The notes under the pieces were generated by a model that saw only the letters and a program-made list of their open reading frames with translations, was not told where the DNA came from and did not search any database. 53,472 bases of DNA from an uncultured Pseudomonadota bacterium (GTDB lineage: Bacteria; Pseudomonadota; Alphaproteobacteria; RF32; CAG-239): contig CASFUZ010000009.1 in assembly GCA_949298065.1 (NCBI GenBank), forward strand, positions 1 through 53,472, written 5' to 3'. A program made the position numbers and the translations under genes. How positions within the stretch are numbered: position 1 is the first letter of the stretch; each line of letters begins with the position of its first letter. Positions 43,604 through 52,956 of the stretch are shown piece after piece.

Positions 43604-44176
43604 TTATCTTAATTTGCTGAAACCTTGGGCGATTTGGGTGGAAAGCTCAGCTAAAAGCTTGCTTTGCGCATTTACATATTCATCATAACTATCGCCCATC
43701 GGTGTGGATATTGAAACTCTTTTTTGCACCAATGTTTCACCCAAAGAATTGGTAATAGTCCACCAAGCTTCCAAGCTAGCTGTCTTATCCCATGCGCCTT
43801 CAAACTTACCGATTTCTACCTGCACCAGATACTTAAAATCTTCTCTGGCAGATACACGCGGTTTGACCACCGCATTGGGTAAATTGTAGCTCAAATCATT
43901 CGCTATGACCCTTTGCATCATACTTGCGAGAGATTCACTCCAGCGGTTGAGCTCAGATATATCCAACTCAACGCCACCGGATTTTAGGGTTACGATTTGC
44001 GGCTTGTCCAGATAGTCCGGAATGTTTACTTCTCTTACACCGATTGTTGCTTTGATATTTTTATTAACATAGCCGGTCGTGTTTTCCGCCTGAAGATAAT
44101 AAAACTTTGAGTTCTGTGTTGTGCCGATACAGGCGCTCAAAAACAAGAACGGGACGAATAACCAAATTTTTCTCAT
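43604..44176 (-). CDS. ABC-transport auxiliary lipoprotein (PqiC-like)
   Basis: A signal peptide ends at the lipobox LSAC (Cys16). The mature domain matches the auxiliary lipoproteins of MCE transport systems: FYYLQAE near the start, IGVREVNIPDYLDKPQIV, and LNRWSESLASMMQRVIANDL. Length is 190 aa. Such proteins sit in the outer membrane and help lipid transfer across the periplasm. It is the last gene of the operon and overlaps the MCE gene by 4 nt. Confidence 0.85.
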   Translation of the reverse strand: MRKIWLFVPFLFLSACIGTTQNSKFYYLQAENTTGYVNKNIKATIGVREVNIPDYLDKPQIVTLKSGGVELDISELNRWSESLASMMQRVIANDLSYNLPNAVVKPRVSAREDFKYLVQVEIGKFEGAWDKTASLEAWWTITNSLGETLVQKRVSISTPMGDSYDEYVNAQSKLLAELSTQIAQGFSKLR

Positions 44177-44940
44177 TTCTTTCCTTTCAACAATGCTTCA
44201 GGGTGGCGCTCCAAATAGTCGGCAAAGTTGCGCAAGGCTTTTGCCGCCTGACTGACATTTATGGCCGCCTCGTTAAAGTTATCTATTGTTTCTGACGTTG
44301 CTGCCGCATTGCCACTAATGACTTTATTCAGGGAATGAACAGCCTTTCTGATATTGGGCATCTCCTCATTTAAGGATGCAAAAAACTTGTTGAACTGCTC
44401 AACCGAAGCCTTGAGCGGCACACTCTGAATACCTCTGGATATTTCGCCCAACGGGGACAAAACTGTTGGGATTTCCAAATAGTCTTTTTCCTGTTCCGGC
44501 TGACGCATCACGACCGGCGTATCCGGCAACATTTCCAACTCTATCATCAATTGTCCGGTTAAGTAACTTTGTGTTGTCAGCCTTGCTCTTAGGCCCTTCT
44601 CTATCAGCGCATTCAAAATACTTTCTTTGGCATTATATGTTGCCGCGTGATTAATACTTTGCTTAGTATCCATCTTGACATATACGGGAATGCTGAAACT
44701 CAAGTCATCAGGGTTGGCAATAAGCTCCGTTCTTGCAACTTTGCCGATTTGCACACCTTTAAAAACTACCGGCGCACCTACATTTAGACCGTTTATTGAC
44801 TCCTCAAAATACATAACCAGCGTTTTGCTGTCGCCATCATAAAATTTTGACTTCAAAAATGTTCCGAAGATGATTGCCAGCACACCTATGCCGATAATCA
44901 TAAACAGGCCGATTAGCTTTTTGTTGGGTTCGTTACGCAT
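44173..44940 (-). CDS. mlaD: MlaD/MCE-family lipid-binding protein
   Basis: One N-terminal transmembrane helix (about 9-27) anchors the protein. The MCE domain follows: VMYFEESINGLNVGAPVVFK and GVQIGKVARTELI, then LIEKGLRARLTTQSYLTGQL. A helical C-terminal ~100 residues may form the periplasmic channel or contact partners. At 255 aa it is longer than E. coli MlaD. Family members form hexamers that shuttle phospholipids between membranes. It overlaps the ATPase gene by 8 nt. Confidence 0.9.
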   Translation of the reverse strand: MRNEPNKKLIGLFMIIGIGVLAIIFGTFLKSKFYDGDSKTLVMYFEESINGLNVGAPVVFKGVQIGKVARTELIANPDDLSFSIPVYVKMDTKQSINHAATYNAKESILNALIEKGLRARLTTQSYLTGQLMIELEMLPDTPVVMRQPEQEKDYLEIPTVLSPLGEISRGIQSVPLKASVEQFNKFFASLNEEMPNIRKAVHSLNKVISGNAAATSETIDNFNEAAINVSQAAKALRNFADYLERHPEALLKGKK

Positions 44941-45700
44941 TTTTCTTCTCTGCTCCCCGTGTTAAAAATTTGTATATTTCCTCGTTGGGCGGATTTTTCA
45001 ATAGCTCTTTCGGGTTGCCCCTGCCCAATATGTTTTTTGTGTTGGCATCTAAGAAAATTGAGTTATTGCCGATGGCAAAAATAGATGCCAATTCATGAGT
45101 TACGACCACAATCGTGGTGCCCAAACTCTGATTGATGTCCAAAATCAAATCATCCAGCATTTTGGAACTGATGGGGTCTAAACCTGCGGAAGGCTCGTCA
45201 AAATAAACAATCTCAGGGTCTAGCGCCAAAGCTCTTGCCAAGCCTGCGCGTTTTTTCATTCCGCCACTGATTTCTGATGGATAAAAATCCTCAAAGCCGG
45301 TTAACCCAACCAAGGCTAATTTGAGCGAAACCAATTCCGAAATGAGCTTGTCCGAATAATCTGTATATTGCTTGAGCGGCATAGCAATATTTTCTGCCAA
45401 AGTCATAGAGCTGAACAATGCGCCGCCCTGATATAAAATTCCGCATTTTTGCATTAAGATATTGCGCTCTTGCTCGGAAGCAGAGGTAAATTCAACCCCG
45501 TCTATGACAACTTTGCCGCTTGCTGCCGGAACAAGCCCTGTCAAAACTCTTAATAAAGAGCTCTTGCCGCAGCCGCTGGCTCCCATAATGATAAAGACAT
45601 CGCCTTTGTTTATGTCAAAATCTATTTTATTAAACAAAACAAAGTCGCCGTAAGCAACGGTTAAACCTCTGACAGATATTTGTGTTTGTGTCTTCATCAT
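44933..45700 (-). CDS. mlaF: ABC transporter ATPase, MlaF-like
   Basis: Walker A GASGCGKSSLLRVL, the Q-loop near ILYQGGALFSSMTLAENI, signature SGGMKKRAGLARALA, Walker B IVYFDEPSAGLDP and switch His in VVVTHELAS are all present. The SGGMKKR signature and the GALFSS Q-loop region are characteristic of MlaF. Length is 255 aa. It powers the lipid transporter from the cytoplasmic face. It overlaps the permease gene by 4 nt and the MCE gene by 8 nt. Confidence 0.93.
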   Translation of the reverse strand: MMKTQTQISVRGLTVAYGDFVLFNKIDFDINKGDVFIIMGASGCGKSSLLRVLTGLVPAASGKVVIDGVEFTSASEQERNILMQKCGILYQGGALFSSMTLAENIAMPLKQYTDYSDKLISELVSLKLALVGLTGFEDFYPSEISGGMKKRAGLARALALDPEIVYFDEPSAGLDPISSKMLDDLILDINQSLGTTIVVVTHELASIFAIGNNSIFLDANTKNILGRGNPKELLKNPPNEEIYKFLTRGAEKKNA

Positions 45701-46809
45701 ATACCTAAAACCTCAAATATCAGCGTTATGATGCCGGTCATAACAATCATCCAAACAATGGCGGTTACGACTGCCTGCGTGGTTGCTTTACCGACACTAT
45801 CGGCATTGCGCCCGCAGTTTACACCAAAATAACAGCCGCAAAGAGAGATAACCACACCAAAGACCAAGCCATGGAACAAACCGACCAAAAAGTTGGTCAT
45901 ATCCAGAGCTTCCTTGGTGTAGCGATAATATTCCTGATAGGGAATATCCAACATCAGCACGCCGACAAAACCGCCGCCCAAGATGCCCATAAAATCAGCC
46001 AAGATAACCAAAAACGGAATCGCTAAAGTCAGAGCCATAATGCGCGGCAAGACTAAAAAATCTGTTACGGGAATGCCCATCGTCTTAAGAGCATCAACCT
46101 CTTCGTTTACCTGCATTGTACCAATTGTGGCAGCGTAAGACGCGCCCGTGCGGCCTGCCATAATGATGCCAACCATAATCGCGCCCATAATACGGGTCAT
46201 GCCGATGGCAACCAAGCTCGCAACATAAACCTGTGCGCCAAAGGTTTTGAGCTGAACAGCGCCGACAAATGCTAAAATCAGCCCCACCATAAAACTGACC
46301 AGAGAGACAATGCCGACAGCTTTATAAGAGCAGTCCTGCAAAGCAAACAAAAAGTCTACCTTGCGCATAATGGCTTTGGCAGCGAACCAACGGCCGATAG
46401 AACTCAGACTATCTGAGATAAAATCCAAACCTTTATTTATACTCCGCCATAAAGATATACCGAAATTGCCCACTGTTTCCAGAAACGGAAGCGACTCTCC
46501 CTGAGACTTTGACGGCTTGCGGTCTACCATAAAAGCAAGCTCAATTAAACGGGATAAATTGGTAGGTATATTTTGATAAGTTACGGAAATTTTTTTGCGG
46601 CGGCATTCCTTCTCTAATTCATAAAGCACGACAACTAATGTAGAATCCCATTTTTCCAATCCTTCAGCGTTGATATTTACGGTTTGGAGTTTGTGCTTTT
46701 GCAAGGTTTCAAACAACCTTAACTTTAAGCTTTCATCATCAAAGCTTTCTATACTGCCTCTTATTGTCAGGCTTAGCTGCTGTTGTTGCTTTGTAAACTC
46801 TATTGTCAT
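45697..46809 (-). CDS. mlaE: MlaE permease with fused N-terminal STAS domain
   Basis: Residues 1-~95 look like a STAS domain (LSLTIRGSIESFDD, KWDSTLVVVLYELEK), the part played by separate MlaB in E. coli. After a linker, the MlaE permease core has GAVQLKTFGAQVYVASLVAI, GIIMAGRTGASYAATIGTMQ, VNEEVDALKTMGI and the later hydrophobic segments. Length is 370 aa. It is the first gene of the operon, with a promoter about 25 nt upstream. No mlaC or mlaA is visible, so the partner periplasmic carrier must lie elsewhere or be replaced by the lipoprotein. Confidence 0.9.
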   Translation of the reverse strand: MTIEFTKQQQQLSLTIRGSIESFDDESLKLRLFETLQKHKLQTVNINAEGLEKWDSTLVVVLYELEKECRRKKISVTYQNIPTNLSRLIELAFMVDRKPSKSQGESLPFLETVGNFGISLWRSINKGLDFISDSLSSIGRWFAAKAIMRKVDFLFALQDCSYKAVGIVSLVSFMVGLILAFVGAVQLKTFGAQVYVASLVAIGMTRIMGAIMVGIIMAGRTGASYAATIGTMQVNEEVDALKTMGIPVTDFLVLPRIMALTLAIPFLVILADFMGILGGGFVGVLMLDIPYQEYYRYTKEALDMTNFLVGLFHGLVFGVVISLCGCYFGVNCGRNADSVGKATTQAVVTAIVWMIVMTGIITLIFEVLGI

Positions 46810-46834
46810 TTGTTTTCCGCCTAAAATCTATTTT

Positions 46835-46862
46835 AAATTATTATCTAATTGGTATTTGTCAA
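46835..46862 (-). promoter_or_regulatory. Promoter of the Mla-like operon
   Basis: On the minus strand TTGACA (46857-46862), 16 nt and TAATTT (46835-46840) form a promoter close to the divergent opgG promoter; the -35 boxes are 11 nt apart. Confidence 0.6.
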
Positions 46863-46873
46863 GTTTATTTAGC

Positions 46874-46902
46874 TTGACTTTTGAGGTAATCTGCTCTGAT
46901 AT
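46874..46902 (+). promoter_or_regulatory. Promoter of opgG-orfX-opgH
   Basis: TTGACT (46874-46879), 17 nt and TGATAT (46897-46902) are followed by ATG 46938. The -10 box is weak; TATACT three bases further on is an alternative at longer spacing. Confidence 0.45.
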
Positions 46903-46937
46903 ACTTTTGGACACTTAAAAGGGGCACTTAAAAAATT

Positions 46938-48509
46938 ATGATGAAGAAATTACCTATAACCTTGGTTTCTGCCGTTGTTCTTTGCGGTATAGCCACAGCC
47001 GGATATAAGTTTTGGCAACAAAAAGCCGTAGAAGAAACTGTCTCAGAATTACAAGCGCCGGTTAATGAGGCTTTTGACCAAAATGTTTTGATTACAAAGG
47101 CTTATAAACTTGCCAGAAAAGATTTTGAGCAACCGACGAATATCTTGCCGCAAGAACTTAAAGATTTGGATTATGATAAACATCGCGACATTCGGTTTGT
47201 GCGGGAAAACGGCCCGTGGTATGGGAAAAGGCTTCCCTTTGAGTTGCAATTTTTTCATCTTGGCTCTCTTTTCCAAGTCTCGGTTCCAATCAATGAGGTT
47301 GTTAACGGTAAAGCGGCTAGAATCAAATATTCTTCCGACTTCTTTGATTATGGACGAAACAAACTTTCCAAAAAAGATTTTGACAAGCTCGGCTATGCCG
47401 GCTTCAGGCTGCATTATCCCTTAAACAGCCCCGCTTATTATGACGAGCTGATTTCTTTCCTTGGCGCAAGTTATTTCCGCGCTCTGGCAAAAGGGCAAAA
47501 ATATGGGCTTTCGGCTCGCGGCTTGGCTATTGATACGGCCATAGATACGGGTGAAGAATTTCCGATTTTTAAAGAATTTTGGATTGAAAAACCTAAAAGA
47601 GGGCAAAGAAACATCAAGGTTTATGCTTTGCTTGACAGCCCAAGTGTCGCCGGCGCTTATACATTCAATATTATCCCCGGGAAAACAACCACTATGGATG
47701 TTGATGCCGTTCTTTTTCCGCGCAAGAGCATTAAGAAAATCGGAATCGCTCCGCTGACCTCTATGTTTTTGTTTGGCGAAAACACCAAAAATCGTTTTGA
47801 TGACCACCGCCCCGAGGTGCATGACAGTGATGGACTATTGATTGCAAACGGTAATGATGAGGTTTTGTGGCGACCCTTAGATAATTCTAAGTATCTTAGA
47901 ATCAGCTCCTTTGTGGACAATAACCCCAGGGGTTTCGGTCTTATGCAACGAGATCGCGATGCCGAGCATTATCTTGACTTTGAAGCCAACTATGAACAAC
48001 GCCCGAGTGTTTGGGTTGAGCCTTTGGAAGATTGGGGCAAAGGTATGGTGCAGTTGGTAGAAATTCCGAGCATTCAGGAAATTCATGATAATATTGTAGC
48101 CTATTGGGTGCCGGAAAAACCGGTTGAAGTGATGAAGCAATATCGCTTCAAGTATCGTTTGCATTGGTGCAATGAAGCTCCTTTGGAGGAAAAGCTGGCT
48201 AAAGTTGTGGCTACGCGCACCGGTATCGGCGGGGTTTCCGGAATGTTGGAAACAAATAAGCGTAAATTTGTGATTGACTTCAAAGGTCCTAAGATGAAAA
48301 AAGACATTGAAGCTGGCAAAATTACGGCAGAGGTTACGGCTTCCGAAGGGCGAATTGTCGGAAAACACCTAATGTATAATCCCTTAATCAAGGGGGCTAC
48401 GGTTTATATGGATTTTGAGCCAAACAACAAAACATCCGAGCTTAGAATCGTCTTGAAAAAAGATGGCAAAAATATTTCAGAAGTCTGGAGTTATCAATGG
48501 TTACCATAA
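46938..48509 (+). CDS. opgG: Periplasmic glucan biosynthesis protein OpgG/MdoG
   Basis: OpgG acts in the periplasm on osmoregulated glucans made by OpgH. An N-terminal hydrophobic segment (7-24) is a signal peptide or anchor. The large domain has KAYKLARKDFEQPTN, LDYDKHRDIRF, FELQFFHLG, LGASYFRALAKGQKYGLSAR and GEEFPIFKEFWIEKP. Later DNNPRGFGLMQRDRDAEHYL and the C-terminal Ig-like end VWSYQWLP complete the family profile. Length 523 aa is usual. Its last 13 nt overlap the next small gene, and opgH follows. Confidence 0.95.
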   Translation: MMKKLPITLVSAVVLCGIATAGYKFWQQKAVEETVSELQAPVNEAFDQNVLITKAYKLARKDFEQPTNILPQELKDLDYDKHRDIRFVRENGPWYGKRLPFELQFFHLGSLFQVSVPINEVVNGKAARIKYSSDFFDYGRNKLSKKDFDKLGYAGFRLHYPLNSPAYYDELISFLGASYFRALAKGQKYGLSARGLAIDTAIDTGEEFPIFKEFWIEKPKRGQRNIKVYALLDSPSVAGAYTFNIIPGKTTTMDVDAVLFPRKSIKKIGIAPLTSMFLFGENTKNRFDDHRPEVHDSDGLLIANGNDEVLWRPLDNSKYLRISSFVDNNPRGFGLMQRDRDAEHYLDFEANYEQRPSVWVEPLEDWGKGMVQLVEIPSIQEIHDNIVAYWVPEKPVEVMKQYRFKYRLHWCNEAPLEEKLAKVVATRTGIGGVSGMLETNKRKFVIDFKGPKMKKDIEAGKITAEVTASEGRIVGKHLMYNPLIKGATVYMDFEPNNKTSELRIVLKKDGKNISEVWSYQWLP

Positions 48510-48952
48510 AGATTCAGAGCCAAGGCGATATTATCAACGCTTATCTCAAAACTTTGGGCTTTGAGCCTGAGGCTGCGTTGCAATGTGCTTCGGATTTGGA
48601 AAAAAATTTTGATGACGACATCAAAAACGGTGAAGAAATTATCACAGAGTTGGATAAACGTTTGTTAAGTAACGCACGTAAAATTTGGCCGCTTTCTGAA
48701 TATGAGTCCGAACAAATTGTGGCTTTGTTCAAGCTCCTTTATCTGATGAATGACGGTGCGGCAAAATGGGGAGATATTATCTTTTATGACAAAGATATCC
48801 CTGAAGATTTGTATAAAATTATGGCATCGCATAATATGACGCAGGCTCCGAATTATGCTCTGAGCCAAATGCAGCCGCAAAAGATTGAACCGGCTATTCC
48901 TCAACATTGGTTTAAACGTTTGTTGCGTTTTTCTCTTAAAAAGGCTTCTTAA
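48497..48952 (+). CDS. Unknown small protein between opgG and opgH
   Basis: This 151-aa protein begins inside the end of opgG (13-nt overlap) and ends 2 nt before opgH, so it is translated as part of the glucan operon. It has no signal peptide or membrane helix and is mostly helical (DIINAYLKTLGF, ARKIWPLSEYESEQIVALFK). It ends in a basic amphipathic HWFKRLLRFSLKKAS that could bind membrane. I recognise no family. A cytoplasmic partner or regulator of OpgH is the natural hypothesis. Confidence 0.7.
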   Translation: MVTIKIQSQGDIINAYLKTLGFEPEAALQCASDLEKNFDDDIKNGEEIITELDKRLLSNARKIWPLSEYESEQIVALFKLLYLMNDGAAKWGDIIFYDKDIPEDLYKIMASHNMTQAPNYALSQMQPQKIEPAIPQHWFKRLLRFSLKKAS

Positions 48953-48954
48953 AA

Positions 48955-50976
48955 ATGAATATTGACCCCATTGTCTTAAATCCCAAACGTATCAGAAACC
49001 GTAGGATAAAAGTCTTCGGGTTGATGATCTTTTCAACCCTGATTGCCACGCTTAAGTGGATGTATGTTATCCCAACCGATTCAAATTGGCTGACAAAATT
49101 TTTGATGATTGCCTTGTTTGTGCTCACTTTTGCATGGATTGCTTTGTTCTTCTGGTCCAGTATCTTCGGCTTTGTTGAGCTCTTGTTCAAGCGTGGTGTT
49201 CCGGGGATTAAGTGGCCGGATGAAAAGACAAAACTTAAGACCCAAACTGCCGTTTTGATGCCGGTTTACAATGAAAACTCAACAGATGTTTTTGCCAATT
49301 TGCTTGCTATGGCTGACGACCTTGCCTCTACAGGACAAGGCAAAGCTTTTGACATCTTTGTTTTAAGCGATACCACCAACCCCAAGCTTTGGGTTGAAGA
49401 AGAGCGTTGCTGGTTGGAAGCCAAAAAACTTATGCCTGAAGGTATCAATCTCTATTATCGCCGCCGTGCCAAAAATATTGCGCGCAAGAGCGGAAATATT
49501 GAAGATTTTTGCATTAAATGGGGCTCTTATTATGACTTTATGATTGTTTTGGATGCTGACAGCCTGATGAATGGGAAAACCATGCTGCGTATGGCGCAAC
49601 TGATGGAAGCAAACGCGGAAACAGGTATTATTCAGGCGCCACCGATGACAGTGGGCGGACATACGTTGTTTGCGCGTATGCAACAGTTTGCCGGAAAAGT
49701 TTACGGACCGATTGTTTCCGCCGGACTGGCTTATTGGCAAGTCGGAGACAGTAACTATTGGGGGCATAATGCCATTATTCGGGTTAAGGCTTTTATGGAA
49801 TGTTGCAGTCTGCCCGTGTTGGAAGGCAAGGCACCTTTCGGTGGGCATATCTTGAGCCATGATTTTGTTGAAGCTGCGCTTATCCGCCGCGGCGGTTGGG
49901 CGGCTTGGCTTTTGCCAGAACTAAAAGGCAGCTATGAAGGACCACCGCCGACTATGATTGACTTTGCCGGAAGAGACAGACGCTGGTGTCAGGGAAATAT
50001 GCAGCATATTAAAATTTTGCTTTCTAAGCATTTACATCCCATCAGCCGCATCCATTTCACCATCGGCATAATGTCTTATCTCTCCTCGCCGATTTGGTTG
50101 TGCTTTTTGTTGGTTGGTTTGGCTATTGCCTTAGGGCGCGTTATCTTTCCGCCGGTTTATTTTCCGGAAGTGCACACCCTCTTTCCGACCTGGCCGATTT
50201 TTGATAAAATCGGGACAATCGCTTTGTTTGTCTTGTCTATGTTTATGTTGGTTTTCCCCAAAATTTTGGGCTTGATAATTTATTACATCAATAAGAAAAA
50301 GACTAAAGGCGCATTCAAAAGTATGTTGGCAGAAATTGTTATGAGCGCGCTTTCCGCTCCGATTATGATGATGTTTCAGAGCAAGTTTGTCCTAGAGATT
50401 TTTACAGGACATTCCGTCGGCTGGAACACTCAAAACCGCGGCGATAGAGGAACTTCCTTCAAAGAAGCCTTGCAACGCCACATCTGGCACACAATCTTGG
50501 GCATTGTTACCACAATCGTGGTTGCCTTATACGCCAAGCAGCTTTTCTGGTGGATGTTGCCGATTACGCTTGGTTTGATGTTCTCTATTCCTATCTCTAT
50601 GTTTACCTCAAAAGTCAGCACCGGACTTTGGGCACAAAAGCACAAGTTCTTCGTTATTCCTGAAGAGATTGATGTGCCGGTAATTATACAAAAAGCTCTC
50701 TCTTATGGCGAAAAGCTTGAGCAGACTTCGGTTGCAGACCAAGGTGTTGCCTTGTTGCTCAAAGACAACCAAATGCTTAATCTGCACATCTTTATGCTGC
50801 CGGTTAATGGTCCGGCACCGGAATTTTCACGCGAGATAATGGATAAAGCCAGAATGAAGCTGGAAAACTGGCTCAACTACCAAGTTGACCTAGACTTGAG
50901 CAAAGATGAGGAATTATCCTTGCTTTATATGCCGGAAATGTTGAAAAAAGCAGCTGTCGCTTTTATGCTGCGTTAA
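48955..50976 (+). CDS. opgH: Glucan glucosyltransferase OpgH/MdoH
   Basis: OpgH polymerises UDP-glucose into the beta-glucan backbone and exports it. Two N-terminal membrane helices (about 20-40 and 49-70) precede a GT2 domain: AVLMPVYNEN, FVLSDTTNP, YDFMIVLDADSLM (the metal DxD), GGHILSHDFVEAALIRRGGW and the product motif DRRWCQGNMQH. Several C-terminal helices follow. Length is 673 aa, shorter than E. coli MdoH (~850) because the long N-terminal cytosolic region is absent. It overlaps convergent mutT by 14 nt. Confidence 0.95.
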   Translation: MNIDPIVLNPKRIRNRRIKVFGLMIFSTLIATLKWMYVIPTDSNWLTKFLMIALFVLTFAWIALFFWSSIFGFVELLFKRGVPGIKWPDEKTKLKTQTAVLMPVYNENSTDVFANLLAMADDLASTGQGKAFDIFVLSDTTNPKLWVEEERCWLEAKKLMPEGINLYYRRRAKNIARKSGNIEDFCIKWGSYYDFMIVLDADSLMNGKTMLRMAQLMEANAETGIIQAPPMTVGGHTLFARMQQFAGKVYGPIVSAGLAYWQVGDSNYWGHNAIIRVKAFMECCSLPVLEGKAPFGGHILSHDFVEAALIRRGGWAAWLLPELKGSYEGPPPTMIDFAGRDRRWCQGNMQHIKILLSKHLHPISRIHFTIGIMSYLSSPIWLCFLLVGLAIALGRVIFPPVYFPEVHTLFPTWPIFDKIGTIALFVLSMFMLVFPKILGLIIYYINKKKTKGAFKSMLAEIVMSALSAPIMMMFQSKFVLEIFTGHSVGWNTQNRGDRGTSFKEALQRHIWHTILGIVTTIVVALYAKQLFWWMLPITLGLMFSIPISMFTSKVSTGLWAQKHKFFVIPEEIDVPVIIQKALSYGEKLEQTSVADQGVALLLKDNQMLNLHIFMLPVNGPAPEFSREIMDKARMKLENWLNYQVDLDLSKDEELSLLYMPEMLKKAAVAFMLR

Positions 50977-51367
50977 AGATTTTGCGCCGTAAAAGTTCTG
51001 TTACAATGGGTTTGTCTGCCGGTGCAAAGTCATAATTTGCCAGCTCCTGCGGCGAAACCCATTTATATTGCTCATGCGCATCCAGCTTTTTTATCTCAGC
51101 CTGAGGCGCGGATACAAAATATGCGTGCAGCACGATTGAGCCGGTTTCATAATCATAGGGCGAAGTCATAATAAAATCACCGATTTTTGTTTCCAGACCA
51201 AACTCCTCTTTGAGCTCACGATACAAGCACTCCGGCATTGTTTCTCCTTCTTCCTGTTTGCCGCCGGGGAACTCCCATAACAGTTCCTGCGGTTTGCCGC
51301 GTTTGCGTTGTCCGATTAAGATTTTGCCTTCATGCAGTATGATACCCGTGCTGACTTGTTTTGCCAT
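50963..51367 (-). CDS. mutT: MutT-like Nudix hydrolase
   Basis: The Nudix box is complete at residues 35-57: GGKQEEGETMPECLYRELKE followed by EFG, matching Gx5Ex7REUXEExGU. The surrounding IILHEGKILIGQRKRGKPQE and LWEFPGGK are typical of MutT, which removes 8-oxo-dGTP from the nucleotide pool. Length 134 aa fits. The substrate is inferred from similarity; other Nudix activities are possible. It overlaps opgH at the 3' end. Confidence 0.85.
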   Translation of the reverse strand: MAKQVSTGIILHEGKILIGQRKRGKPQELLWEFPGGKQEEGETMPECLYRELKEEFGLETKIGDFIMTSPYDYETGSIVLHAYFVSAPQAEIKKLDAHEQYKWVSPQELANYDFAPADKPIVTELLRRKIFNAA

Positions 51368-51483
51368 TTGCTTATCCTTTATTTAATCAAGTTGATAATA
51401 TTTATATTCCAATCTCCCTAAAAATAAAGATTTTTTTAGCAATCTTTCTTTATAATAATTTTTGATTAACAAGGCAGGATGCT

Positions 51484-52782
51484 ATGGAAATTTTGAAATC
51501 TTTTTGGGCAACGCTTAAAGCCGCCGTCTCTCCCCTATCTGCTTTTTTAACCGGAACAGCTCTGGTCTGTTGCGCCTATGCTTCGCTTAACTCCACTTTC
51601 GGCTTGCGGCTCAACCTCAGCAATACACCTATGTTTTTGTCAGGTTTCATTCTCTCCTGCTATTATCTGGGAAGTATTACCGCTTCCGTAAGCGCTTACA
51701 AGTTCATCAACAAGGTGGGCAATATCCGAGCTTTTTCCGCTTTTACATCTTTGCTTTCCGCTTTTGTTTTGTTCCATATTTTCAGCGAAAATCCAATTCT
51801 GTTGGTTTTGCTCCGCTTTGGCGAAGGCTACTGTATCGGCACAATCAACTTATGTATGGAAAGTTGGCTTAACACACGCGCAACCAACAAAAACCGCGGG
51901 CTTGTTATGTCCTTATATATGGTTACGACCTATCTCGGCTCGGGTATCGGACAACTTTCATTAAACATTCCCGATGAAAGCGGCGTGTTGGTTTATGTCT
52001 TGATTTCGGTCATCTTCTCGGTTGCGCTTATTCCCATCTCTCTGACCGCCCTGCCCGCGCCTAATATTCAGATATTCAAGTCATCTTCCATAAAAGAAGC
52101 TTTTAATCTTTCTCCGGTCGGCTTTGTTTGTTGTATCGTAAGCGGTGTGTTGGTCGGTAGTTTTTATTTGCTCGGCACAATTTATGCCTCCAGTATCGGT
52201 ATGAGTATTAAAGATGTTTCTTTGTTTATGTCTTTTGGTGTTTTCGGCGGTTTGCTTGCGCAAATTCCGCTCGGTCGCCTCTCTGACCTGACAGACAGAC
52301 GACACATTTTGTTTTATATTTGTTGTGCTTTAGGTTTTATCGTTCCAATGGCTGATTTTCTGATTATCAAAGGCGGATGGTATCTGATTATTCTTACAAT
52401 GCTACTCGGCGCTTGCACCTTTACGCTTTATCCGATTTCGGTTTCGCATGTTAATGATTTGGTCTCAAACGAGCAACGCGTACACATAAGCGGTATGCTT
52501 ATTTTGGCGCAAAGTATCGGCCTGATTTCCGGCCCGATTATTGTTTCTGCCGGAATGAGCCTGTTCGGACCGGATTTCTTTATGGTGGCTTATTTTCTTT
52601 TTCCAACTTTCTTTATTATCTTTACCTTAAACAGAATCTGGAAAAAACCGGACATAAACTACGTCAATGTTACGCCGACTCACCCTATGCCCACTGCGCC
52701 AACTCATGCTTTTACGGATTTGGCAACGCATAACTCTCTGCTGGACAAAGCTAAAGAACTTTTCTCTGAGAAAAAACACTAA
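51484..52782 (+). CDS. MFS transporter (YcaD/UMF-like)
   Basis: Twelve hydrophobic segments are spaced along 432 residues. A conserved acidic pair lies in LRFGEGYCIGTINLCMESWL, and GRLSDLTDRRHILF is the MFS loop signature GxLsDrxgRR between helices 8 and 9. The overall pattern resembles the YcaD-type uncharacterised MFS family. The last ~40 residues are polar with several TP repeats and are cytoplasmic. The substrate cannot be told. CAGGATGCT precedes ATG 51484. Confidence 0.85.
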   Translation: MEILKSFWATLKAAVSPLSAFLTGTALVCCAYASLNSTFGLRLNLSNTPMFLSGFILSCYYLGSITASVSAYKFINKVGNIRAFSAFTSLLSAFVLFHIFSENPILLVLLRFGEGYCIGTINLCMESWLNTRATNKNRGLVMSLYMVTTYLGSGIGQLSLNIPDESGVLVYVLISVIFSVALIPISLTALPAPNIQIFKSSSIKEAFNLSPVGFVCCIVSGVLVGSFYLLGTIYASSIGMSIKDVSLFMSFGVFGGLLAQIPLGRLSDLTDRRHILFYICCALGFIVPMADFLIIKGGWYLIILTMLLGACTFTLYPISVSHVNDLVSNEQRVHISGMLILAQSIGLISGPIIVSAGMSLFGPDFFMVAYFLFPTFFIIFTLNRIWKKPDINYVNVTPTHPMPTAPTHAFTDLATHNSLLDKAKELFSEKKH

Positions 52783-52788
52783 CACAAG

Positions 52789-52881
52789 CTGTTGCCAGCT
52801 TGACCGCCTCACTGGCTGCGGCGCGAACCATTGTTGAACTGCGTTGCTTCCGATGTGCATATCGTGAGATTGTGCCTTGTA
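52789..52881 (+). repeat. 93-bp direct repeat, copy A
   Basis: This aligns without gaps with 52957-53049 at about 70 of 93 positions. The conserved core includes GCCAGCTTGACCGC, GCGTTGCTTCC and ATGTGCATATC. Confidence 0.85.
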
Positions 52882-52889
52882 TAATAAAT

Positions 52890-52954
52890 TGTCATTCTCG
52901 GGCTTGACCCGAGAATCTTTTTAAGAGATTGCCGGATCAAGTCCGGCAATGACA
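52890..52954. repeat. Alphaproteobacterial double-hairpin palindrome
   Basis: The unit starts TGTCATTCTCGGGCTTGACC and ends with CCGGCAATGACA. It contains two hairpins (ATTCTCGGG/CCCGAGAAT and ATTGCCGGA/TCCGGCAAT) and closes overall with TGTCATT/AATGACA. Palindromes of this type are widespread between genes in alphaproteobacteria. Confidence 0.85.
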
Positions 52955-52956
52955 AA

